The notes: generated by a model not told the origin, from the sequence alone. Shown: positions 32,551 through 41,785, counted from the first letter of the stretch. The stretch: DNA of 64,000 bases from Streptomyces echinatus (GCF_014203595.1 NZ_JACHJK010000002.1:62001-126000), one strand, 5' to 3'. Made by a program: numbers and translations.

Positions 32551-33318
32551 TCAGCGGGTCGGCACCAGCCACGGCTCCTGCGGCAGGGTCCGGCCGGTCT
32601 CCAGCAGCGACTTGAGGTTCGACAGCACGGCCGGCCAGCCGGACGCGACGTCCGAGCGCTCGCCCTCGTCGCGCAGGTCCTCGTGCGTGACGGTCAGCCG
32701 GACGATGTCCTCGTGCGGCCGGATCTCGAAGGTGACCCGGGAGTGCCGGTCCTCCCGCTCCTCCTCGCCGGGCGCGGCCCAGGTGGTCACCAGCCGGGTC
32801 GGCGGCTCGCTCTCCACGACGCGGCCGACCACGTCGGCGACACCGGAGCCGTCGGTGCGCACATGCTCCCAGCGGGATCCGGGCCGCCAGTCGGACACGT
32901 TGGCGTGGCCCCAGTAGGCGGCCGTCAGGCCGGCGTCGGTGAGCGCCTCCCAGACCCTCTCGGGCGTGCTCGCGATGTACGTGACGTACACGAAACCGGG
33001 CTTGTCCGTCATGGCTTCCTCGGCTCGTCGCTTCACGGCGCCGAGCGCGCTCAGGCGCGGGCGCTCGAACTTGTCGATCCACCGCTCCTGGATCTCGTGG
33101 AGCGGCACGGGGTTGAGGTAGTGCAGCTTCTCCCGCCCCCGCCGCACCGTGCTGATCAGGTTGGCGGCCTCCAGGACGGCCAGGTGCTGGGTGACCGACT
33201 GGCGGCGCATGGAGATGCGCTCGCACAGCTCGCCCAGGGTCTGGCCGTTGTTCTCGTGGAGCCGGTCGAGCAGCGCCCTGCGGGTGTCGTCCGCCAGTGC
33301 CTTGAAGACCTTCTCCAT
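32551..33318 (-). CDS. ArsR-type regulator fused to an SRPBCC (AHSA1) domain
   Basis: One 255-residue protein joins two modules often encoded separately. Residues 1-90 are an ArsR winged helix (MEKVFKALADDTRRALLDRL, LCERISMRRQSVTQHLAVLEAANL). Residues 110-250 are an AHSA1/START-like ligand-binding fold (YVTYIASTPERVWEALTDAGLTAAYWG, PTRLVTTWAAPGEE). The linker KRRAEEAMTDKPG holds a Met that could be an internal start. The ligand-binding half probably senses a hydrophobic molecule. It follows the APC permease gene after 38 bases on the same strand. Confidence 0.88.
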   Translation of the reverse strand: MEKVFKALADDTRRALLDRLHENNGQTLGELCERISMRRQSVTQHLAVLEAANLISTVRRGREKLHYLNPVPLHEIQERWIDKFERPRLSALGAVKRRAEEAMTDKPGFVYVTYIASTPERVWEALTDAGLTAAYWGHANVSDWRPGSRWEHVRTDGSGVADVVGRVVESEPPTRLVTTWAAPGEEEREDRHSRVTFEIRPHEDIVRLTVTHEDLRDEGERSDVASGWPAVLSNLKSLLETGRTLPQEPWLVPTR

Positions 33319-33356
33319 CCCGGTGCCGTCCTCCTCCGATCGCGTCGCGGGTGCCC

Positions 33357-34802
33357 CTAGCCCACCTCGACGGGCGGCTTCCGCGCGTCGTACTCCTCGC
33401 TGATCTCCTTGGGACCGAACGGCCACACCTTCTCCAGCCGGGCCCACACCAGGAAGGCCACGCAGCCGAGGGCCAGCCAGGCCAGGGACCACTCGACGGG
33501 ATGCCGGCCCGGGGAGTTCCGGTCGGCGTACCCGTAGATCACGCACCAGCCGGCGAACGCGACGACGCTCGGCAGCGGATAGAGCCACATCCGGTACGGG
33601 CGGGACAGCGTCGGCCGGCGCCTGCGCAGGACGGTCAGCGCGACGATCTGGGCGAGGGCCTGCACGATGACCATGACCGTGGTGAGCAGCTGGATCAGGG
33701 TCGCGAGGTCGGTGTGGCGGCCGATCAGGAAGCCCACGGCGGTGATCGCACCCATGGTCGCGAGGCCGAGCACGGGGAAGCGGTGCCTCGGGTGCAGCTT
33801 CCCGTACGGGCGGAAGAACACCCGGTCGCGGGCCGCGTCGTAGGGCACCCGGGAGCCGCCGAGCAGACCGGCGAAGACGGAGGCGAACGCGGTGATCAGG
33901 ATCAGCACGGTCACCACGTCGGCCGCGCCCCTGCCCCAGGTCTCCTCCAGCACCGCCGAGGCCACCGAGGTGGAGGCGATGTCCCGCGGGTCGGACATCC
34001 GGTGCCAGTCGACCACTCCGAGGGTGCCGATCTGGAGCAGCAGGTAGATCACCATGATGCCGAGGATGGAGAGGACGATGGAGCGCGGGAGCGTACGGCC
34101 GGGGTCCTTGATCTCGGCCCCCATGTAGGCGGTCGTGTTGTAGCCCAGGTAGTCGTAGATACCGATGGTCAGGCCCGCGGCGAAGCCCGGCCAGAAGTGG
34201 CCGCTCGTCGGGTCGAAGGCGCCCGCCGGATAGGTGAAGGCCAAGTGCGGGCTGAAGTCGCCGGCCGCTGCCACGATCACCAGCAGCACGGAGGCGATCA
34301 TCACGGTCCACATGACGGCGGTGATCCGGGCGATGTGTTCGATGCCGCGCCACAGGAGGACCATCACCAGGGCGATGACGCCGAGGCCGGTCAGGTCCCC
34401 GGCGGTCCGGTCCAGCCCGGGTGCGAGATAGCCCAGGTACTGGACGAATCCGACCACGCCCGTGGACATGATCAGCGGGATGAAGAGCATCGCCGTCCAC
34501 ACGAACAGGAACGGCATCAGGCGGCCCGTGCGGTACTGGAAGGCCTGGCGCAGATAGACGTAACTGCCGCCGGAGCCGGGCATGGAGGCGCCCAGCTCCG
34601 CCCAGACCAGCCCGTCGCACAGCGCCAGGACCGCGCCCGCGACGAATCCGACGACCGCCTGGGGTCCGCCGAACGCGGCGACCATCAGCGGGATCGTCAC
34701 GAACGGGCCGATGCCGCACATCTGGCTCATGTTGATCGCCGTGGCCTGGAACAGGCCGACGCGGCGGACGAAACCACCCGTGGGTGGCGGACTTCCGGAC
34801 AT
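33357..34802 (-). CDS. APC-family amino acid/polyamine permease
   Basis: A 481-residue transporter with about 12 membrane segments. The consensus amphipathic start is GLFQATAINMSQMCGIGPFVTIPLM, with PGSGGSYVYLRQAF, IYDYLGYNTTAYMGAEIKDPGRTLPR and a cytoplasmic loop RDRVFFRPYGKLHPRHRFP. It should import amino acids or amines. The promoter (TTGACG-N17-TAACTT) overlaps a 20-bp site similar to the operator upstream of the GH2 gene, and the divergent gene is a ROK regulator. It may therefore take up something in an amino-sugar or peptide context; the substrate is not evident. Confidence 0.9.
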   Translation of the reverse strand: MSGSPPPTGGFVRRVGLFQATAINMSQMCGIGPFVTIPLMVAAFGGPQAVVGFVAGAVLALCDGLVWAELGASMPGSGGSYVYLRQAFQYRTGRLMPFLFVWTAMLFIPLIMSTGVVGFVQYLGYLAPGLDRTAGDLTGLGVIALVMVLLWRGIEHIARITAVMWTVMIASVLLVIVAAAGDFSPHLAFTYPAGAFDPTSGHFWPGFAAGLTIGIYDYLGYNTTAYMGAEIKDPGRTLPRSIVLSILGIMVIYLLLQIGTLGVVDWHRMSDPRDIASTSVASAVLEETWGRGAADVVTVLILITAFASVFAGLLGGSRVPYDAARDRVFFRPYGKLHPRHRFPVLGLATMGAITAVGFLIGRHTDLATLIQLLTTVMVIVQALAQIVALTVLRRRRPTLSRPYRMWLYPLPSVVAFAGWCVIYGYADRNSPGRHPVEWSLAWLALGCVAFLVWARLEKVWPFGPKEISEEYDARKPPVEVG

Positions 34803-34856
34803 GGGGGGCTCCTGACGCGATGCTCCGCGGCACCCGGCCGGGGGCCGACATGGCCG

Positions 34857-34876
34857 ATAAAGTTAAGGAGCCTTAC
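34857..34876. promoter_or_regulatory. ROK operator at the APC permease promoter
   Basis: Read on the minus strand, GTAAGGCTCCTTAACTTTAT matches 15 of 20 positions of the palindrome upstream of the GH2 gene. It covers the spacer and -10 of the permease promoter. Confidence 0.6.
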
Positions 34877-34888
34877 TAGGGCCGTCAA
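34860..34888 (-). promoter_or_regulatory. Promoter of the APC permease gene
   Basis: TTGACG (34888-34883), 17-base spacer, TAACTT (34865-34860) on the minus strand, overlapped by the ROK operator. Confidence 0.6.
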
Positions 34889-34920
34889 GTATGCGCGGAC
34901 CCATGCACGAGAATGGTGGG

Positions 34921-36105
34921 ATGCCCGCCAGTGACGCCGTAGAGCAGCCGGAACAGCCCTGGAGCCGCCGCCGCCTGCGCAGTACCAACGAGCGGCTGCT
35001 GCTGGACCGGCTGCGCGGCCTGGGCACCGCCTCGCGCGCCCAACTCGCGCGGGAGACGGGCCTGTCGAAGCCCACGGTCTCCAGCGCGCTCGCCTCGCTC
35101 GCGGCGGCGGGCCTGGTGCACGAGGTCGGCACGCACGCTCCGGAGCGCGGGCGCACGGCCGTGCTCTACGCCCCCGATCCGGCCGCCGGGTACGCGCTCG
35201 GCGTGGACATCGGCCGGGGCTGGCTGCGGGTGGCGCTGGCCGGTCTGGACGGCCGGCTCGTGGCCCGGTCCGACGTCCGCAACCGGGCCCGTGCCTCCGC
35301 CGCCCTGACCGACCTGATCGTGACCACCGCCCGCCAGGTCATGGCGAACTCGGGCGTGGACCCCGCGGAGGTGGCGCACGGGGTGATCGGCACGCCGGGG
35401 GTGTACGACGAGGAGCGGCGACGGGTGCGGTACGCGATGCATCTGCCCGGCTGGGGGCGGGCCGGGCTGGTGGACCGGATACGCGCGGAACTGGGCGTGC
35501 CGCTGGAGGTGCACAACGACGCCAATCTGGCGGCGCTCGGCGAGTACGCGTTCGGCGTCGGCGCGGGCAGCCGGCTCTTCGCGTACATCATGATAGGCAC
35601 CGGGCTCGGGATGGGCATCGTCAGCGAGGGACGGCTGTTCACGGGCGCGCGCGGGCTGGCCGGGGAGATCGGCTTCCTGCCGTGGCACGGGCGGCGGAAG
35701 CCGGAGCGGCTGGAGGACGCGGTGTCGGGGGTGGCCGTGGTCGAGGCCGCCCGGGAGTTCGGGATGCGCGGGCAGCTCACGGCGAAGGCGGTGTTCGACG
35801 CGGCCCGGCAGGGCCATCCGGACGCCGTGCGGGCGGTGGAGCTGGAGGGCGAGCGGATCGCGCACACCGTGGCGGCGGCCGCCGCCGTGCTCGATCCGGA
35901 ACTCGTGGTGCTCGGCGGCGGTGTCGGCCACAGCGTCGACCTGCTGCTGCGGCCGGTGCGGGAGCACGTGCGCGCGCTCACCCCGCTGCGCCCCCGGATC
36001 GCCCCGAGCCGGCTCGGCGAGGACGCCGTCCTGCTGGGCGCGGTGGCCGTCGCGCTGGACACGGCGCGGGACCTGGTGTTCGAGCGCCGGACGGCCGGAA
36101 TCTGA
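34921..36105 (+). CDS. ROK-family transcriptional repressor
   Basis: A repressor of 394 residues from the ATG at 34921. An N-terminal helix-turn-helix (RSTNERLLLDRLRGLGTASRAQLARETGLSKPTVSSALASL) precedes an actin-like ROK domain (LGVDIGRGWLRVALAGLDG, GVIGTPGVYDEE, VHNDANLAALGEYAFG, MIGTGLGMGI). Zinc-site cysteines of sugar-kinase ROKs are missing, as in many regulators. Other in-frame ATGs at 34891 and 34903 are possible; GAGAAT six bases before 34921 would fit a leaderless promoter. Its two flanks carry matching 20-bp operator sites at the permease and GH2 promoters. Such proteins respond to sugar ligands, here probably chito- or glucosamine oligomers. Confidence 0.9.
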   Translation: MPASDAVEQPEQPWSRRRLRSTNERLLLDRLRGLGTASRAQLARETGLSKPTVSSALASLAAAGLVHEVGTHAPERGRTAVLYAPDPAAGYALGVDIGRGWLRVALAGLDGRLVARSDVRNRARASAALTDLIVTTARQVMANSGVDPAEVAHGVIGTPGVYDEERRRVRYAMHLPGWGRAGLVDRIRAELGVPLEVHNDANLAALGEYAFGVGAGSRLFAYIMIGTGLGMGIVSEGRLFTGARGLAGEIGFLPWHGRRKPERLEDAVSGVAVVEAAREFGMRGQLTAKAVFDAARQGHPDAVRAVELEGERIAHTVAAAAAVLDPELVVLGGGVGHSVDLLLRPVREHVRALTPLRPRIAPSRLGEDAVLLGAVAVALDTARDLVFERRTAGI

Positions 36106-36135
36106 CTCGCCGTCAGCCCGGCGCGGCCGAGGTCG

Positions 36136-36164
36136 TTGACACGGCTCCCGCCGGACCCTAGCTT
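36136..36164 (+). promoter_or_regulatory. HrdB-type promoter of the GH2 gene
   Basis: TTGACA, 17-base spacer, TAGCTT. It lies just upstream of the ROK operator, so the operator falls at about +5 to +25. Confidence 0.75.
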
Positions 36165-36175
36165 GAACCAGATTT

Positions 36176-36195
36176 GTAAAGTTTCCTAACTTTAC
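36176..36195. promoter_or_regulatory. ROK operator upstream of the GH2 gene
   Basis: GTAAAGTTTCCTAACTTTAC, a perfect palindrome with 8-bp arms and a 4-base centre, between the promoter and the GTG start. Confidence 0.8.
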
Positions 36196-36211
36196 GAGCC
36201 TGGAGACCCCC

Positions 36212-38932
36212 GTGTTCCCTCGCCCCGTTCCCACCCGCCGGTACACCACCACGACCGTCGTCCTCGGCCTGCTCGCCACGCTGGCCACCGGTGCCTGGAC
36301 CGGGGAACGGCGGCCGGTCGCGCCGCACGGGCCGGCGGAGACCACCCGGGTCTCCGACTCGGCCGGCGCCGGCACCCCGCTCTCCGGCTTCGCGGTCCAG
36401 TCCACGGCCAGGGTGAGCGACTCCGCCGCGGCGGTCTCCTCCCCCGGCTATCCGGCGACCGGCTGGCACCCTGCGGGCGCGCGCTCGACCGTCCTCGCCG
36501 CGCTCCTCGCCGACGGTGTCTACGCCGACCCGTTCCACTCCACGAATCTGCAGCGGATCGCCCGGGCCGACTTCGAGGTGCCCTGGTGGTACCGCTCCGA
36601 CTTCACCGTCGCGGACACCGCTCGGCGCACCTTCCTCGACTTCAGCGGCGTCGTCTCGGCGGCCGACGTCCACGTCAACGGCCGGCAGGTGGCGTCGGCC
36701 GCGGACGTCAGGGGCGCCTACACCCACCACGAGCTGGACATCACCTCACTGGTCCGGTCCGGCACGAACACGGTCGCCTTCCGCGTCCGGCCCAACGACC
36801 CGAACAAGGACCTCACGATGGGCTGGCTGGACTGGCTCCAGCCGCCGCCCGACCGGAACATGGGCATCGTCCGGGACGTCGTGGTCCGCAGGTCCGGCCC
36901 GGTGGCGCTGCGCGACACCCACGTGACGACCGAGCTGGCCGTGCCCTCGCTCGCCACCGCCGACCTGACCGTGAAGACCCGGGCCCGCAACGACTCGGAC
37001 GCGCCGGTCACGGCGGACGTCCGCGGCAGCATCGGCGGGACGGAGTTCCGCAGGACCGTCTCGCTGGCCGCCCACGAGACCAGGACCGTCACCTTCTCCC
37101 CCGCCGACACCCCGGGACTGCACCTCACCGAGCCGAGGGTGTGGTGGCCGGCCGGGATGGGCGGGCAGCCGCTGTACGACCTCGGCCTCACCGCCTCCGT
37201 CGCCGGCGAGACCTCGGACACCGCGCACGAGACGTTCGGCATCCGTGACGTGCGGGCCCCGTTGAACTCCGCCGGCGCCCGCCAGTACCGGATCAACGGC
37301 CGGCCACTGCTGGTCAAGGGCGGCGGCTGGTCCCCCGACGAGTTCCTGCGCTGGGACCGCGCCTACGCCGAGGACCGTCTGAAGTACGCCGTGGACCTGG
37401 GCCTGAACACCATCCGGCTGGAGGGCCACCTGGAGCCCGACGAGTTCTTCGACCTGGCCGACCGCCACGGCGTGCTCACCCTGCCGGGCTGGGAGTGCTG
37501 CGACAAGTGGGAGGGCGAGGTCAATCCGAGCGGGTCCGGAGAAAAGTGGAACGACTCCGACCACGCCGTCGCGAAGGCGTCCATGGCCGCCGAGGCGGCC
37601 CGGCTGCGCGACCACCCGAGCGTGCTGTCCTTCCTGATCGGCAGCGACTCCGCCCCCGACGCGACGATCGAGAAGGGCTACCTGGACGCCCTGCGGGCGG
37701 CCGACTGGCCCGTGCCCGTGGTCCCCGCCGCCTCCGACGCCTCCGCCCCGCAGCTCGGCGCGTCGGGCATGAAGATGACGGGCCCCTACGACTGGGTGCC
37801 GCCCGGCTACTGGTACGCCAAGCGCGAGGGCGGGGCCACCGGTTTCAACTCCGAGACCAGCGCGGGCCCGAGCATCCCGACCCTCGACACGCTGCGCCGG
37901 ATGATGACCCCGGCCGAGCTGGACACCCTCTGGAAGAACCCCGACGCCAAGCAGTACCACCGTTCGCCGTCCTCCACCTTCGGCACGCTCCGGATCTACG
38001 ACAAGGCGCTCGCCGGCCGCTACGGCCCCCCGACGGGCCTCACCGACTACGTGCGCAAGGCCCAGCTGGCGCAGTACGAGAACGTGCGCGCCCAGTTCGA
38101 GGCGTACGGGCGCAACGCCACCGACGCGGACCGGCCCGCCACCGGGGTGATCCACTGGATGTTCAACAGCGGCTGGACATCCCTGCACTGGCAGCTGACG
38201 GACCGCTTCCTGGACCAGAACGGCGCCTACTTCGGCGCCAAGAAGGCGAACGAGCCGCTGCACGTCCAGTACTCCTACGACGACCGGTCGGTCGTCGTCG
38301 TGAACAACCGGCCCGAGGGCGCACGGGGTCTCACCGCACGGGCGACGCTGTTCGACCCCGACGGCACGCGGAAGTTCGACAGGACCGTCACCGGGATGAC
38401 GGTCGCGGGCGACGGCGCCCACGGCACGGCCCTCACCCTGCCGTCCTCGGTGAGCGGGCTGTCGCGCACGCATCTGCTCCGCCTGGTGCTGACGGACGCG
38501 GACGGCAAAGAGGTGAGCCGGAACGTGTACTGGCTCTCCACCGAGCCGGACACCCTCGACTGGAGCGGCACCACCTGGTACTACACACCGACGACGGGCT
38601 ACGCCGACCTCAAGGGACTCTCCTCGATGGCGCAGGTGCCGGTGACGGCGACGGCGACCACGCGTGCGTCGGACGGCACGTCGACCACGACGGTGACCCT
38701 GCGGCACGTCGGCGGCGGGACGGCCCCGGCGCTGCTGACGGACGCCCATCTCGTGGACGCCCAGGGGCAGCCGGTCCTGCCGGTGCGCTGGTCGGACAAC
38801 GAGGTGAGCCTGTGGCCGGGCGAGACGGTGACCCTGACCGCCACCTACCGGACGTCCGACCTGCACGGATCGGCGCCCGGCGTGCGGGTCTCCGGCTGGA
38901 ACACGCCGGAGCGGACGGTGCCGGCGGCCTGA
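36212..38932 (+). CDS. csxA: Secreted GH2 exo-beta-D-glucosaminidase (CsxA-like)
   Basis: A 906-residue extracellular glycosidase that should release glucosamine from chitosan oligomers. The signal peptide covers about residues 1-28. A GH2 sugar-binding domain (VPWWYRSDFTV, HVNGRQVAS, YTHHELDIT), an immunoglobulin-like domain and a catalytic barrel follow, with two beta domains at the end. The acid/base position is D479 in LIGSDSAPD, as in CsxA, where other GH2 enzymes have a GNE. The nucleophile is E548 in FNSETSAG. The 69-residue gap between them is close to that of CsxA. The GTG start has GGAG six bases upstream. No carbohydrate-binding module is appended. It is controlled by the ROK operator. 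Confidence 0.9.
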   Translation: MFPRPVPTRRYTTTTVVLGLLATLATGAWTGERRPVAPHGPAETTRVSDSAGAGTPLSGFAVQSTARVSDSAAAVSSPGYPATGWHPAGARSTVLAALLADGVYADPFHSTNLQRIARADFEVPWWYRSDFTVADTARRTFLDFSGVVSAADVHVNGRQVASAADVRGAYTHHELDITSLVRSGTNTVAFRVRPNDPNKDLTMGWLDWLQPPPDRNMGIVRDVVVRRSGPVALRDTHVTTELAVPSLATADLTVKTRARNDSDAPVTADVRGSIGGTEFRRTVSLAAHETRTVTFSPADTPGLHLTEPRVWWPAGMGGQPLYDLGLTASVAGETSDTAHETFGIRDVRAPLNSAGARQYRINGRPLLVKGGGWSPDEFLRWDRAYAEDRLKYAVDLGLNTIRLEGHLEPDEFFDLADRHGVLTLPGWECCDKWEGEVNPSGSGEKWNDSDHAVAKASMAAEAARLRDHPSVLSFLIGSDSAPDATIEKGYLDALRAADWPVPVVPAASDASAPQLGASGMKMTGPYDWVPPGYWYAKREGGATGFNSETSAGPSIPTLDTLRRMMTPAELDTLWKNPDAKQYHRSPSSTFGTLRIYDKALAGRYGPPTGLTDYVRKAQLAQYENVRAQFEAYGRNATDADRPATGVIHWMFNSGWTSLHWQLTDRFLDQNGAYFGAKKANEPLHVQYSYDDRSVVVVNNRPEGARGLTARATLFDPDGTRKFDRTVTGMTVAGDGAHGTALTLPSSVSGLSRTHLLRLVLTDADGKEVSRNVYWLSTEPDTLDWSGTTWYYTPTTGYADLKGLSSMAQVPVTATATTRASDGTSTTTVTLRHVGGGTAPALLTDAHLVDAQGQPVLPVRWSDNEVSLWPGETVTLTATYRTSDLHGSAPGVRVSGWNTPERTVPAA

Positions 38933-38939
38933 CGGCGGC

Positions 38940-38964
38940 GGGGCGGCCCCGGACGGACCGCCCC
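38940..38964. terminator. Terminator hairpin after the GH2 gene
   Basis: GGGGCGG and CCGCCCC arms around an 11-base loop, between the convergent GH2 and secreted hydrolase genes. Confidence 0.55.
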
Positions 38965-38989
38965 TGTTCCCCGGATCGGCTCACACCTC

Positions 38990-40432
38990 TCAGCTCACGT
39001 CGAGCGCGGTGTCGTCCACGACGAACGAGGTCTGGTACTTGGAGCCCTCGGTGCCGGTGAACCTCAGCGTGACGCTCTGCCCGGCGTAGGCGCCGAGGTC
39101 GAAGCCGCGCTTGGTGTAGCCGGAGGCCGCGTTCAGATTGGAGTACGTCGCCAGGGTCCCGAGGACGGTACCGGAGCTGTTCAGGACCTGGACCTTGAGG
39201 GTGTCGTAGGCGGTGCTGGTCGTGGTCTCGGCGGTGTCCACGTGCAGATAGAAGCCGAGCGTGGCCGAGCAGCCGGACGGGATGGTCACCGACTGGGAGA
39301 GCGTGTCGGTGCCGGCGGTGCCGTTGCCGTCGAGCCAGGCGTAGTACGAGCCCGAGCGCGGCGCCCTGCTCGCCGAGTCGGTGATGACGCCGCTGGTGGC
39401 GCTCCAGGTGCCGCTGCCGGACTCGAAGCCGCTGTTGCCGAGGAGCTGCGCGGCAGTGCAGGACGTAGGGTCGCCGCCCCCGCCGCTGCCGCCCGCGCCG
39501 GCCAGCCACTCGGTGGCGTTGAGCGCCAGGGCGGCGTTGGTGGCGGTGGAGTCGTTCCAGCCGTCGTAGAGGGTGTTGCCGGACTGGCCGGTGCCGTCGT
39601 CGACCGGGGAGCTGTCCCCCCAGAAGGCCACCCGGCCGCTGCCGAAGGTGCTGGTGGCGAAGAAGGCGCCGGTGTTGCCGGAGTAGCCGGTGCGGTAGAG
39701 CAGGCCCTTGACGGCGGAGTTGTCGGCGGGCTTGAGGGTGGCGGTCGTACCGCTGGCGATCAGGCTCTTGGTGACGGCGCCGAAGGAGCCGTGCAGGACC
39801 GGGTCGGTGCTGTCGCTGATCGCCGACGGGTGGTCGGAGCCGATGCTCAGCGAGTCGACGGAGAAGCCGAACGGGTCGGTGGAGTCGACGCTGTTGTTCG
39901 TCATCAGGTCGTTGAAGATCTCGACGGCGTCCTCGCCGTCGTTGTTGCGGTCGGCGCCGGTGTGGTCGGAGATCATGAACAGACCGCCGCCGTTCTTCAC
40001 GAAGTTCATGATCGCCGTCTTCTCGGCGCCGGTGAACAACGTGTTGGGTTCGGGCAGGACCAGCGTGTCGAAGTTCGCCAGGTCGGTCGCGGACGTGCCG
40101 CCGTAGCTGAGACTGGAGCCGGACGGCAGGGTCTTCTGGCTGTAGCCGCCGGTCTTCTGCAGCGCGACGCCCCAGGAGGACAGGGCGCCGGTCCAGTCCG
40201 TCTCGGCGGACGGGGAGGAGTCCTGGCCGAGCGGGTCGGGCTGGCTGGTGGAGATGATCCAGTCGGCGTTGCCCGCCGTCTCCGCGTGGGCGTTGTCGAA
40301 CAGGACGCGGTGGGTGGCCGCCGCGTGGGCGGGGGCCGCGGTGCCGGCCTGGACGGCGGCGCCGGTGAGCAGCAGCCCGAAGCCGGCCAGGGCGGTGGTG
40401 AGTCTGCGGCCGGATCTCTTGGTTCCGAGCAT
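38990..40432 (-). CDS. Secreted hydrolase-like protein with a C-terminal beta-sandwich
   Basis: A 480-residue exported protein. A twin-Arg-like signal (MLGTKRSGRRLTTALAGFGLLLTG) ends near AHA (about 37). Residues 40-290 form an alpha/beta domain (HRVLFDNAHAETAGNADW, FDTLVLPEPNTLFTGAEK, NGGGLFMISDHTGADRNNDGED), similar to DUF4350/amidotransferase-like folds. A Gly linker leads to a beta-sandwich (GNSGFESGSGTWSATSG, GFDLGAYAGQSVTLRFTGTEG) that resembles carbohydrate-binding or P-domain modules. Two cysteines bracket the linker. The ATG at 40432 has GGAGG eight bases upstream. The enzymatic activity, if any, is unknown. Confidence 0.78.
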   Translation of the reverse strand: MLGTKRSGRRLTTALAGFGLLLTGAAVQAGTAAPAHAAATHRVLFDNAHAETAGNADWIISTSQPDPLGQDSSPSAETDWTGALSSWGVALQKTGGYSQKTLPSGSSLSYGGTSATDLANFDTLVLPEPNTLFTGAEKTAIMNFVKNGGGLFMISDHTGADRNNDGEDAVEIFNDLMTNNSVDSTDPFGFSVDSLSIGSDHPSAISDSTDPVLHGSFGAVTKSLIASGTTATLKPADNSAVKGLLYRTGYSGNTGAFFATSTFGSGRVAFWGDSSPVDDGTGQSGNTLYDGWNDSTATNAALALNATEWLAGAGGSGGGGDPTSCTAAQLLGNSGFESGSGTWSATSGVITDSASRAPRSGSYYAWLDGNGTAGTDTLSQSVTIPSGCSATLGFYLHVDTAETTTSTAYDTLKVQVLNSSGTVLGTLATYSNLNAASGYTKRGFDLGAYAGQSVTLRFTGTEGSKYQTSFVVDDTALDVS

Positions 40433-40659
40433 CCGTCGAACCTCCATGAGGGGTGGGGAGAGGCTGTGCGGGCGCCAAGTCTGCGCGCGTAGAACCCGCT
40501 TGAGGGTTTCCGACACGCATCGAGTGGTTGAACCGTACATGACATGACGGTGCGGTGAACAGGTTCCCCGGCCGCGGCCGGAGCGGAGTGGCTTCGCTCA
40601 CCGGGGGCAGAGTTCACCACAGCGGAGTTCACCGGCTGGAGCGTCGAAGAGGTAGGGCC

Positions 40660-40923
40660 ATGGAGATCTCAGGCTTCATCAGCGCCGTAGTGATCGGCAT
40701 AGTCATCGGTGTGCTGGGCCGGCTGGTCGTCCCCGGACGGCAGCGCATCGGGTTCCTGTGGACCATCGGCGTCGGCATCGTGGCCGCGCTGCTGGGCTCG
40801 GCGATAGCCGCCGGGTTCGGTGTCGCCGACACCGACGGTCCCGACTGGATCGAGTGGTTCATCCAGATCGCCCTGGCGGCCGTGGGAGTGGCCGCCCTGG
40901 ACCGGGCCCGGGCCCGGCGCTGA
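40660..40923 (+). CDS. GlsB/YeaQ/YmgE-family small membrane protein
   Basis: An 87-residue protein with three hydrophobic segments and the family's glycine pattern (SAVVIGIVIGVLGRLVVPGRQ, IGFLWTIGVGIVAALLGS). Annotated elsewhere as transglycosylase-associated; the family has no demonstrated enzyme activity and is often stress-induced. It converges on an acetyltransferase gene and their stops are one base apart, with no room for a terminator. Confidence 0.88.
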   Translation: MEISGFISAVVIGIVIGVLGRLVVPGRQRIGFLWTIGVGIVAALLGSAIAAGFGVADTDGPDWIEWFIQIALAAVGVAALDRARARR

Positions 40924-40924
40924 G

Positions 40925-41701
40925 TCAGTTCTCGTAGCACCAGGGCGTCGTGGAGCCCAATGGGTGGAAGCCGAGGCGCTCCAGGACGGGGCGGCTCATG
41001 GCCGAGGCGTCGACCTGGAGGTAGCGGCAGCCGTGGGCGGCGGCGACGCGGGCGCGGTGGGCGACCAGGGCGCGGTAGACGCCCCGGCCCCGCCACGACT
41101 CCACGGTTCCGCCGCCCCACAGCCCGGCGAACGGGGTCCCGGGCACCAGCTCCAGACGGGCGGCGCCGACGGGTTCGGCGCCGGCCAGGGCGACCACGGC
41201 GACAACCGTGCCGCGGTCGGCGGCCAGGCGGGCGAGCAGCCGGTGCCGCAGCGGGGCGCCGTCGGTGCCGAACGCCTTCTCGTGCACCCGTACGGCGAGT
41301 TCGACGCCGGCCGGGTCGGTGGCCGCGACGAGCCGGACACCGGCCGGGGGCGGGGTGCCGAGCGCGAGCGCGGCCGTCTCGGCGATCATCAGCGTCTCCG
41401 CGGGCTCGGCCCGGAATCCGGCGGCGAGCAGCCGGGCGCCGAGGTCGGCCGGCGCGTCATGGGCGTAGAGCTTCCACTCGAAGTCCCGGCCCAGGCCGGT
41501 GAAGTACGCGATCTGCTCCCTGACCGCCCGGTCGGCGCCGGCCGCGTCCAGGCCGGACCAGAGCACGCCGTTCCAGCCGAGCTCGTCCGCGACCTGACGC
41601 ACCACACCGCCGGCCCGCTCGATCCGGGCCCCGGGATCGTCGGGCCGGGCGCCCTCGCGCATCTCCCGGTCGTACAGGGCGAGTACGGCTGCGTGATCCA
41701 T
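40925..41701 (-). CDS. GNAT-family acetyltransferase
   Basis: A 258-residue protein with the GNAT acetyl-CoA loop near the C-terminus (ESWRGRGVYRALVAHRARVA) and a CRYLQVDASAMSRPVLERLGF strand-helix end. The N-terminal 110 residues look like a degenerate second domain. The ATG at 41701 is preceded by GGGTGGGG. The gene is separated from the upstream MerR gene by a strong terminator, so it has its own promoter. Acceptor substrate unknown. Confidence 0.83.
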   Translation of the reverse strand: MDHAAVLALYDREMREGARPDDPGARIERAGGVVRQVADELGWNGVLWSGLDAAGADRAVREQIAYFTGLGRDFEWKLYAHDAPADLGARLLAAGFRAEPAETLMIAETAALALGTPPPAGVRLVAATDPAGVELAVRVHEKAFGTDGAPLRHRLLARLAADRGTVVAVVALAGAEPVGAARLELVPGTPFAGLWGGGTVESWRGRGVYRALVAHRARVAAAHGCRYLQVDASAMSRPVLERLGFHPLGSTTPWCYEN

Positions 41702-41754
41702 GGCCCCACCCCAGCACGGGGGAACGGGTCCGGCCAAGGGAATTACGGCCGAAG

Positions 41755-41785
41755 CCGGGCCCGGGAGCGCTGCGCCCGGGCCCGG
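41755..41785 (-). terminator. Terminator after the MerR gene
   Basis: Perfect 11-bp arms CCGGGCCCGGG and CCCGGGCCCGG with a 9-base loop. Confidence 0.8.
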
